Assembly: GCA_030142905.1 (NCBI GenBank)
Contig: JASJOG010000035.1
Location: forward strand, 434,001 to 498,000
Length of the DNA stretch: 64,000 nt
Direction: 5' to 3'
Origin: Heliopora coerulea
Taxonomy: Eukaryota > Cnidaria > Anthozoa > Scleralcyonacea > Helioporidae
Shown piece after piece: positions 36,401 to 48,400 of this stretch (position 1 is its first letter; every line of letters starts with the position of its first letter). A program made the position numbers and the translations under genes. Below the pieces are notes generated by a model. The model had not been told where the DNA came from. It made no database searches and was given only the letters and a program-made list of their open reading frames with translations.

Positions 36401-39400
36401 TGTATTGACCATTGCTTGGTACAAATTCTGGTGCGTATTTGTTGGGTTGTACAACTTCAAACGTCTGACGAACCTAACGACATAGATTATTTAATTATTA
36501 GAATGTAACGACACAATGTTGCACATAAAATGCTAGAATAAGATGAATGATTCAAACTCATAATTCTAGTGAAACCTTTTAATGACTGAGTAGAAAGGAT
36601 ATTATTTTAATCCTACCTTGTGGCCGTAGTTTGACGTGATCTCTACCACGTAATCTGTACCCAATTTATCGATCAACAAATTAGTGAAGTTGCCAACAGC
36701 ATCGTTAACAGTAACATTATGAGTCCCAGTAAATATTGCGCTTGTTGGGTTCTCAACTAGTGAAATATAGAGCGACCAATGGTTTTTCAAGGGAATGGCT
36801 GTCATTCCTGTTCCGACATCCCTCACCTCCACGGCTACATGAAACGGCAGCGCTAGGTCTGCTGAAATCTGTCCCACAATGACCAAGTAAAATTCACGGC
36901 CCTTTACATCAACTCCATTTGATTTGGCAGTAACAGTATTATAACTTGACTCTGGATCAGTTTGCAAATTAAATTGCAAGATAAACCCTGAGCCGACATC
37001 ATTCAAGCCAATATCTGTAAATGTCAGTCGTCCAGAAGAAGGAATTTCCATCCACGTCTGACCAACTAACGTGTTACCATTAGTAGTGCTGACGTTAGCA
37101 TACCATTTGCGACCACGCCATCCAAGATTTCCCGCCAAAGCTTTATGGTAAGAGTCGCGTACCTCAATGATTGGTTGTACACCGCATGCAACGGTGTCAT
37201 TGCAGTCTCCGGGTTGACGCACAACTACGAGGTGCATTGCTCTATCTGATATGTTAAATACAGCGGTGTTACTTGAACTAAAGTATCTAGACGTAGGTTC
37301 TGTTCTTGTTTCAATGGCCAGGCGGTAGTTTTGACCGGTTACATCGATACTTAAGTCCGTAAACCTCGCAACACCTTGGATAAACTCTGCCGTTCTTGTT
37401 CCATTCAGCTGTGCGCCGTTGTCATTAGGATTGATTAAACTTGCTGTGGCATACCACTTTCTTTCTTTCCAGCCTGTATTGTCCACGATCTCTCCATTCG
37501 CGACATCTCGAACTTCAACTTGTGGTTGTCGGGCCAGAGGAATGGTTTCATTTCCGTTGCTGGGTTGTTCACTGGTGCTGAAGTACAACAGTCGCTCTTT
37601 TACATCAAAAGATTGCGATGAGGTTTGGAAGTTAGCCGTATCTGGTTTCGAGATGTGGAAGTCCAGCACATATCCGGTTCCGTTGTGTGAAATACTTAAT
37701 GTTGTAAAATTTGCCCAGCCACTGTTAAATTTCACAGTATTGTTTCCCATAATGGTGGCGTTGGGATGACCTGTACCTGCTCGGATCGTTGCCGTGACAA
37801 CCCAAGCACCAATATCTCCGTATCCGACATTGTTCACCTTATTGCCTTCTGCATCGCGCATCCACAGCTTTGGCTGAATGCTGAATGGGACTGTTTCATT
37901 GGCACCAAAAGGTTCGACAATCAGGACAAGTTGTGCTGGGATTTGATAGACAGTTTCTTGTCCTTCGTCCCGTTGTTGTGCCATTATTTGGTCGTAGCGC
38001 AATGTGTTATTGCCTGTTCCGTTAGTACCTCCTTAAAATAGAAGAACACTACCATTAGTTACACATTCAAACTATTGCCACTATATACGACATGCGGTTA
38101 AGTGATTGGTGAAATCAAATGATGAGTTTATAATAATATTTCTAAATTTGACGTAAATTGCATTACCATAAGCAGTTTGGATAAGTACTATTGGTAACGT
38201 CCTACTACCTGTTTCGTTATTGGCCCTTACTCCACCAGTAGGATCAACTGGGTCTGGAACTGGTTCAGCAAGTGCAAATGCTTGAACAGAAATGTTCAGT
38301 GACTGAGCAAGAGATCCTGTCTGCACTTGATCTACAAGAGCACTAGCAACGTTCTGTAGCTCATCGAACGACGTTGAGTTTGCAACACCTGGAAATTAAA
38401 AGAAAAAAAAAATGGAATAATATTTTTAATCATTATTATTACTTTGTTCGCACAATGACTGGAAAATATCGATCTCAGTTTCTGCAGTATTAATATATCT
38501 ACTGGGTGCTCGCCGATATGTCGGTTATACTTAAAAGTGAATTGTAATCCATGAGGATGCAGTACCTGTGTAATTCTGACTCACTACCCCTTCGGTGGTA
38601 TTTGTTGCTGTGATGTTATTGTAAGTATCTATTTCTTCATATTCAACGGTTGGCGAAGGTGGATCACCAATCTCAAATTCAACCACCATATTTTCCTCAG
38701 CCGAGCGACGCCTTCTTGCTCCACCAGCACCGATGACGTTCATGACTCTAATTCTCGATTTGTCAATTCCCAGTAGGGCAGCAAGATTTTCAACCAGATT
38801 TTCCTCGAAAAAGTCGTCCACGGTGACCGGTTTCATACCCAGTTTTACCTTAAATTAATTAAAATATCAATTTGGTGAGATCAGATAGCTTTATCTGGTT
38901 TAGACAGCTGGGTTTTGCTTGGAAGGCTTACTAAGATATTGACTGTATTACTGAGCTATTTGTCCGCGAACCATGATCAGTTAAGGAGAACGCACCTGAA
39001 TAACTGGCGTTGTACGAATTTCGATGGGCTCTGAACCTCGAACAACAATATACAGTAAGTTTGTATCACGATCCCAGTAATTTGCTCCGCTAAAACTGTT
39101 CAGCTGTGGCTCGAATTGGTCATTTGGCAATAGTGGATCCTTACGTCGTAATTGAAATTCTTCGCCCGAAAGTTTGGCATTTGTTGGATTAATGTAAAGA
39201 CCTGAATAGAAAGATAACGCAACTAAATTTTATGACCAACTGGCAGAGATGTTGACTGACTTAATGGCCGACATAAAGACAAAAACAAATGATAGTGAAT
39301 ATAAAAGCGCACCTTTTCGGTAAATATCAAGTCGTTGAGTTGTTTTGTAGTAAATAGCAAAGCGTATCACTTGCATCTTTTCTCCGAGTAAATGAAAGCG

Positions 39401-42400
39401 CATTTTCTGAGGATTGGTACTGGAGAAGTACAGTGAATAATTTCTATTTGAGGCGACGATTCCATAGAATGTAGAAATCCTCTCTTGACACGTGTATCCC
39501 AAACACCACCCATGATCCATAGGGCCATTAAGCAAGTTTACGTAGCCATCGCCTGAAAAGAGATGAAGCAGTAAGGTATTCGTACATAGGAAGCCATTTT
39601 ATCAAGTGTCTGATACCTGGAACGCAAGGGTATAGAGTTTTGCTCGATATGTATTAGTGCTCGTTTTCATTGCCCTTGATAGTATGATTATCATTGTTTT
39701 GCATGGAAAATCATTGGTGAAAATTTCGTGATTACTCCACACTGCAGAATGAGGGAATTTTTGGCTAGACCAGAGTTCAAACATGCGCATTCGGGGATAC
39801 CGTATTGCTGAACAACCATTTGAGCTGTGGAGTAAGCCAACCTCGTGCCCAGGGCGTGATGGGAAAGGCTGGAAATCACGAGAAAATGTTCCAATATATT
39901 TCGGTAAAATTCAACCAGCAAACAGCCAAGCATTCGGTGATGTAGATTCTTCGGGTCTTCCAACATTTATCTTAGAGTAAAACAGATGTTGATTACCTTG
40001 GCGTTAGTAGGTAGTTATAGTCAAGCGTTGGTAAATTTTCAAATTCAACTTCAGTAAAATGGAGTTGTGATATTGCTTCACAGTCTCTCTAAAATTTTCG
40101 ATGCTAATCAGCTTGCAAACTTACCTAAAATGGCCACCGGTGATAACCGTCGAGTTTCAGTATCCTCGTCCAAACTTTCAATGATGACCATGAGGTGCTC
40201 CATGTCAGAACATTTGTAAGCATTCCACCCTTGATTCCACGTGCACTGAGTGGTGTCTCTGTTACCTCGGATGATACCATGGTGGGGCAAGTAACTACTG
40301 AGATCAAGTCTTGTTCCATCTGGAGCTGTTTGGGCTGTCTTTGGGATCCTGTAATTGCCTATATTTTTTGTAACAAAAAGGTCACGTCTTTTTGATTTGT
40401 TTCCTCTTTTACTGTTGCAAAGTCCCTCAGTACCATCACCCCGTTAGCGTCCCGGATGGCATCATAGGAGACTTCAAAACATAAGCGTCCTTTTCTTGAC
40501 AGTATATCGGCTCATGACTTTTTACCATACATTGTTTACAGGGTTGTGGATATGATCCCGTTACGACCAGACACTCAACCAGACGTTTCTCATGAGAATG
40601 TATCATGTCATGGTCTAAGTGTTGGGTGTTCTTTTGGATCCCAAGAGCAAACCCCGGTCAGTGTTCAAGGAGTTGTACACTTGAGATTGCTAAGATACTT
40701 TGTGGTACAGACTTCCTCAACATTTTATCCCGTGAACAAATTCAACTGACTTCAAAATAATTCTTTAAAAAACCATACCTAGTCCAAAACTTGGGTTTCC
40801 ATCCCACTCAAACTCTGCCTTTGAAATGATCGTGTTTCCGGCTTTTCCGGTAAAACTGCCGTCAATGTCGGTAATCAGAACCTGGCGACGCCCGTCGCAG
40901 TCCATGTCGACACAATCAGATGGATTGACCCACCTCAGAAAGCAAACAGTACGCTTGTTAAGAAATACATATGGGGAATAAATAAACTCGAAGATGAGTA
41001 CTGTGATAGTAAGCCATGCAGCGGCCATCTATCTATTTGGTATGTATTTTGACAACGCCAAAAGACACGTCTTTTGTACCTCTACCGGTGTGATCTAACA
41101 GTCCGTTTTTAATGACACGAAATGTTGTACGCTAATGTTGTTTTTGTACAAGCTTGATGCAATCACTAATGATAAGTTGACGTCCACGAAGCTCATATCC
41201 TGCGAAAAACATTTTCTGAGCCCCAGGCGGGGATTGAAGTCGCAACCTTATGACAAACAGTGAGAAAGATGCTGGTTCAGTCCCAGTCTGAGGCTCAGAA
41301 AACATTCTTCAAAGTGAACGACCTTGACGACGTCCATTTTTTTGTCAGTCTGTTTCTCGCCTTTCGCATAATTAGTGCCGAATTCAGTATTTTTCATGGG
41401 TATGTCAGTTAACACTTTCTTGTGTAAGAGGCGTGAACAGTTAATTGATATACATGCAAAAGAATATCAACAAAAGGGCCATAAGTTATCGGACAGCGTG
41501 TCAGTTTAAGCTTTGCCGTAATGTACTGAGACCGTTTCAAGCAGGTATTGTAGTGCAGATAGTCGCCTTCCTTCTCAACTAACCTAGTGTCTTCTACTGT
41601 CCAGAACAATTTTTCACTACATTTTACCAAGAGAACGTATTCCATTCCAACTCCCCTTTTCACCCACCGATTTACCAAAAACATGGCGATGTAACTCCAC
41701 CGCACCCCCACATGATATGCATCTGGAGGTCTTGGTAATCTTATCATTTCTTTAGCTCTATCTCTATTTTCTGTATTTTTTTGATTTCATGCAAAAGTAT
41801 TTAAAAGCTAAGAGAATTATTGTAGGGTGTCGGAAGGGATTGGAAAACATGGTCAATCCCGTAAGCGGTTGAGGGACTGGACTGAACATTCCATCAAACG
41901 CTTAGGGGTATTTGCTGGGACATGAGATTTGCATATTTGTTTTATACATGTTACTGCATAAATTTTACTTTCTGTTCAATAGTTCACTTAGTACACGACT
42001 TACCGGAGACCTGGAACTGAATAAAAAACAGTTGATTCTTCATCCATGTTGAATTTTTTTATTTCTTCAACAGTCATCGGATGCATGATGTCACCAATAG
42101 TCGGATTTGTCATAATTGCGATGTCCCGCTTACCACCACATGCTTCTTTGAATGAATCAAAGGTGACGTTTTGCAGTTTAGTTATGCCATATATAGCGGG
42201 ATAACTCATAGGGAAGTCCCATCTCATCTTAGGTCCAGCGCCGCCTGTTGACATGAAACCTGTCATCATCACACCAATGTTGCCACCTTTAAAAGGAAAC
42301 TAGATCAGATTATCCCTGTGCGGACACCGACAGATGTTTTAGTTGTTGTTGTGTCATAGCTGTCTGATTTTTGCACGTCTGTTGTCAGTTAATGTCATTT

Positions 42401-45400
42401 AACCCTTTCCTGTCCTAGACGTCTCTCCTTGAAGAGTAAAATCGTCTGGCGTTAGCCAGAGCAAATAGAAAAAGTCGGGTACTGACCGGAACGGGTTAAG
42501 GAGTTGTAGATTCACGACTACAACGCGTCACAGGATGCAAAGATGACGTCGGAATGATATCACTTGACATTTATTTTGCTGAACGACCAATTTTATAAAC
42601 CAAGCTTTAGTTCAGGTGACGTCGCCGTCACGTTGCCGTAGTCAGTTTAAAACTCCTTGCTGAGGATCTTCGGGCCTGATTTGCAAATACATCACACCAT
42701 TCTAGGGCTTAACTAATTACGGCTCGTTATTGCGCAGCTCTTCGGAGTGCATGCCCGTTTACTGAAGATATAAGCCCACCATACACAGGAAAAACTACCA
42801 ACAAAAACTCTAGAAATTTTCCGCATGTTGACGGAACTTGTTAAATGGATAATAGGTGGCAGTAACTAATTGCTTTTAGAAACAACACATCACATCTTTG
42901 TGGCTGAGATTCCAGTAATCCCAGAAAATGCTTCATTTATACCTGCTCCTAGCCTTAACCTCAAGAACAACGGCCAGCTACCTAGGCAGGGTAAAGCTTT
43001 ATGCCAGTTTTTGAGTGAGTTGACCCTAAGAGAAATTTCCCTTCACACGGACGAGTCTCACCTGATGGAGATCTGAAAGCCCTTTGATGGTTGTTGACTA
43101 CCGTTGTCGCTGGGGCCACGGCATCAACACTGCAGTCCCAGCTCGACGTCCTGCCGATGAACGTGGAGTTCTGCACGTAGACAAACTTGTCGGCAGCTTG
43201 GTGAGACAAAGCATGAGGAGCCCACACGACACCATTAATGGAGTTGGTGTTATCAGCAAACACGTCATCTCTGACAATAACTCTCGACTTCGTGAAGAAA
43301 AATAAGCCCCAGTCGTAGTTCTTCCATATAAGGAAACCAGAAACCATCGTACATTCTCGTATGCCTTGATCGTACATGATTGTAACACCGTGCAAGGCAC
43401 CATGGACCGTGTTGCCTCTCCATTTTCGTGGTGAAGTTCTCTGAACTCCACAAGGCTCACCGTCTATTAGGAAGCCAATTCGTTCACTCCCACCTTAAAT
43501 AAATTTATGGAGATATCAGAAAGTCAAGGACAGTCAATTGTAAAATAATATAAAGGCAAGACCGTTTCTACTTCTAGAAGCTTCTTCGCCTCTGACGAGA
43601 GTCCATAAGCAACCAAGCGTATAATTTCAACCTACCTCAAGATGCATGGGAGAAGTGTCTATCTTAATATCATCAGTAAATCAGTATCGAGATCTTGGTT
43701 AGGATATGCGATTTCACTAAGTATAACATTTCTCAACCGAAAATATTTCGACCCTATTTTCCCCTAAAATATGGATTCGTTTGAGATGCTATATTGTACA
43801 CGAGAAGTGGAACACCTCAAAATTCGTCAAAAACTTGTCTATCGCTTCGTTTTTCAACAAGCTTCTCGGTTTGAGATTCACGATCAAACCTTCTTGATGT
43901 CAGTGGCGTAACGGACTATGGTCAGGGTTAGAGCAATTCCTAAGGGCCCCCGTCCTCTAAGGGGCCCCCGATAAATTTGTTAAGACAATTGAGATTGAAT
44001 TCTTGAAATATATGTCTATACTAAGGGAGTGACGAAGGCCTCCGAACAAAAATTTCCTAAGGGCCCCCAGTAATTCTGTTACGCCACTGCTTGATGTATG
44101 ATATATTCCTTCGGAACGCCCCTAAATCTTGATCCACCTCGTTCAAACGTAACCAAAACTCAACAACTAAAAACAACTCCTTATAAATTTCTTCCTGATT
44201 GTTTTAAGTTCTGAGACTTACCGATGGCATTATTGATGAGGACTGTATCACGTGACTGGTCAGTTTCAATGGCTCCTGGCCAGTGTGGATCAAACCTGTC
44301 TCGACGTCCCTTGTACGTAGACACAGAAACGGTAAAGATGATCAGGTTATGGATCAGCTGATTCATTTCTCCCCAGATCCTTACTGAAGCTCCGAGAGTG
44401 AAGTAGACAACGTTGTTCTCTACCAGGAGGTTGTTTGTCCCAAATACACCCAAAGCGGAATTAAAGTTGTAATTGAAAGAGTTTCCTTTCACGTATGAAT
44501 CGTTTGTTGTCGTGGTGCGGACGTTTAGGAATGCTAACGCGTATCTAAACAAACATGAACGTACTGCTTTGGATTTAAATGTCGTATGTCTTAAAAATAT
44601 CTCTAATTTTAGCCCTACCTTGGGTCATAGAAATCTGTCCAGCCTTTTTGACCACAATGCTTGAATTCCACGTTCTCGATCTTGGCTTTCCCGATATACT
44701 CCACGTTGTTCGCCATAGTTTTCCCAACAATGACACGGCAACCGAAGTCTTGGGTGGGAATTGAACCTTCAGGATTATCGGCGCCCTCGATCTTAATATT
44801 TCTTGTCAGTAGACCAACTTCTGCGGCCATTTTATAACTTCGTTTATCAGGAAGACTATGCAGATAACTGGTGTGTTTATATTTCAAAGCGGTCTTTAAG
44901 GTAACCACATTCTGAGTTACGGATACGATTTCAGCTACCTCAGTTTGCCCTGGTTCGAATGTTGTCGACGCTATTACGATCTCGTCACCTTGTTTCCAGT
45001 CTCCCTTTTCGCCTTTCTGGACGACATCTTCAAGTTCAATTGTGGTATCCCCAATGTTTGTGGTTCTACTAAGACGAGTCCAGTAGACATCACGTGGGAT
45101 GCCGTGCATCTCAAGCGATCCAAACACTCCGATTGCTTTCGAGCCAACGTTTGGACCATGGTTAAGAGGCATGTCCGGTGAGTCCCAGTCTCCCCGAAGA
45201 GAAATAAGCACATTACCTGGATGCGGGTCGTCTTCCTGACCGATAATCAATCTGGCTTTCTCTCCCATGATGAAGATTATCGATGCATTCAGAACGTAAT
45301 TGCGACTATTCTCCAGTTCTAGCACCCCGTGAATGATCAGCTTGTTGAGAATGGGGAATTGTGTATCAGCAGCCATCCACCAGTCGGAACGGATCAACAC

Positions 45401-48400
45401 ATTATCGTTGTCTTTCGGCAGAACACCACCGTGCCCACCGTAGCCTGACTCGGTTGGAGATTCGGCCCTATTCCAGTCTGAAGGTACGGACCATTTCAGG
45501 GAATATTGTGAATTACCACCTGTTGGAGGAGGAGGAGTCGGCTGGACACACTTCAGAAAGAAGCAACGGTACACCTAAAATGTTGGAAAGATCGGAGGGA
45601 CAAGTTGAGTTTTATCCAGAACCATATTTAAACAAACGGTTAAGTAATAATTTTCGTGCGATTTTCTCAGCCGAGTTGTCGACGTTACATGGCTATACAG
45701 TGGATAAAATTTAAGTTTGGTTGCTCGAAGCTTCAATAGTGATGTTCATTCACTACGACATATTTGTTACCCGATAAGCTATTATGCCTTCGCACATCAG
45801 GCCTTTGGTCAATAAACATTCATTGTTTGTACATACCCGAAGGCGAATATTTTTTTGGCCAAGGTTGTTGTTTAACGAGACGACATTATTTTTCCCACTA
45901 ACTAGGTAGCTCAGCGTTTTGGTTTCGTTCGCATATCCCCAGTCACCATGATCAGCGGTTGGTGGTGGTAAAGTCTCGGATGCATTTTTTATCACCCCAG
46001 TTGTCGTGAAGAAATCTGGCTCTTGTTTAAACACGTGGCTTATTCGAACATAATCGGTAAAGTTGAATTCGTAGAATGATCCAGAATAGGAAATGTTGGT
46101 GAGCTGAGTGAGATTACGGAAACTCAGTTGGTAATCGTCACCAAGGATTAAAGTGCTAGTCCAACCTTCGGGATGTGTTATTCCTTTGAATTTCCAGGGC
46201 ACTGGATCTGTCCCATGTGCGTTTTTAAGCATCGCGTCCAAAGGGATGATAGATTTTGGCAACGCTTCGTTCCACGCAAACCGCCTAAAGTCGACAGAGT
46301 CATCACAAATACTTCCATTGACTGATCCAAGGCTGTGTTCATGATGAATGGAGCAAGCCGTTGAGGGAAGATTTTTGTTTGTTGGAACGATACTGCCTCC
46401 AGAAAATCCTAGATGGGTGAAAACGTGTGATTTAGGAATTCGTTCAACTACAGCTTCTGACTTTTCTCTTCGACAATGTAAAACTCACTTTAGAATCAAC
46501 CGTATATTCTCTAATGAATACTTGGCCAGAAAAAGTGTGCAATTTTACCTGTTAAACTGCCGTCTAAGTCTCGGAAAACTACTTCATGTGCCCACTTGAA
46601 CCTTGACTTCCTTGGAGCGTTAATAAATGTCATTTTCTCAAACTTTACCATCCATCCTCCTTGGAATATTTTACAATGAGCACAGGCCTCCATTGCCACA
46701 CAGCTCTGCGAGTCAAAGTTAACCATGGTCACGTTGAATACAGTCAACTTGGAACTCTTGGGTAACTTTAATCCAGTTTCTGTGCAATTTCTATTGGTTG
46801 AGATACGTCTGGGGAGTCCCTGCGACACCAGGCTTTTGCCAACAATCAATGAGTCCTTTATCATGGCCCCGCCCCATGGTGCATCATCACTACTTGTATC
46901 AATGTACTCAATACCTGCCAAGTCATTGTCCATAGCGATGAAATCTACAAATCTTACTGCCCCCAGCTGCACCCCCTCAGCTCCGCGCATGTTGTTGTAT
47001 GCCAGTAGGGAGTGGAATACCGCGGGCTCAGCAATTATGGAGTTACAAGAACCACCCCGTTTAGGATGATAAATCGGGAAGACCCATAACCCATAGCGGC
47101 CAAACGAATGTGCCGTGTTATTCTTGAATTCCTTCATTGGAACATTACGGGGACAAACATCTGGTGTAAACGAAGGACCATCGGGGTGAGCGAACATCTG
47201 ATACCAGAAACCAAAATGGCTACCACCAGCGGCAACGTTGTGACTAACGGTGTTATTAGCATTTGTGACCCAGTAGGAAGCTGGCGTCACGTCAACGTTA
47301 AGAGTCGAAGTTGATGATGTAACAAATATACCTAGGTTATATCTGATAACGTTTCCGATTTCAATGCCATCTTCCATGAAGAATGCATTTCCTTTCGCAT
47401 TGTAAAATACATTTCTTTCTACTACGAGATAATTTATACCATGCATGGTAACTGCGCGGTTAAAAGTATGATGAATGCTACACCCTTTGACGTAAGAACC
47501 ATTTACATCACCACTGACGTGAAAGTGAATCGGATATCGCCCTATACGGAAAGCTTGTCCTGCATGTCGCACCTCGACGTGATTAAAATGAGCGGTTACC
47601 ATTCCGGAACTCTTTTTGGGGGCGTGGATCATGATCTGTGCACCAAACTCGTCACTGTCCTGTTCTTCACCAAACTTTCCTAAAAAGCAAGTCTGCGTTT
47701 GGAATTGTCCTGGTTCGAAATCGTTCGGACAAGCTTCAATTGTCCCTTGCCATTGATCGTGTTTGGAACCTTGGATGACGACATTTCTTGTTAGTAAACC
47801 GACTTCTGCTCTAGTTTCGATCACCCTTCCAGCTATGGTTTGTACGATGGAGATATGTTTGTATTTAAGTGGAGGCTGGACCTGAATTAATGTTCCTCCC
47901 TGTTGCACTCCTACGATGGTTAACTCTTCATGCTCACGGATATTTTTACCGGTTGGTGCAAGAACTATCTGATCACCAGGTTTCCATGTGACAGGGTCTT
48001 TCAACTTTAGGTTTGTATCTCCGGGGTTAACGGTCTCCATGATAACAGTCCAGGTGTAAGGTATATGTTTACCATGAAATCCGAGGTAACCTTCTCGTAA
48101 GCCAATGCTCTTGGATCCGTAGACAGGAATCTCTTTGGAACGAACATGGCCGTGAATTGTGATTGTGGCTTGATGTTGGAAAGGCTTTTGTTCACTTCCA
48201 ACCGTGAAAGATCCACCATGAGTAACTAAAATAAATTTAGTTTGGAGGTGGATGTCTTTTTCATCATCGAACATGAATGTTCCGCCTTTGATCAACAGGA
48301 AAGCGAGCACTGGCGTATCTACATCCAGAACCATGGTTTGTCCTTTCTCGATCACAACAAAGTCACCTGGAATGAGAAAAATACATTAGATGCCGATTTA

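Noticed and set aside
40352..40358. Nearer acceptor (TTACAG) for the exon ending at 40125
   Set aside because: It puts the exon out of frame; the acceptor at 40359-40360 restores GNYRIPK, as in PKHD1L1.
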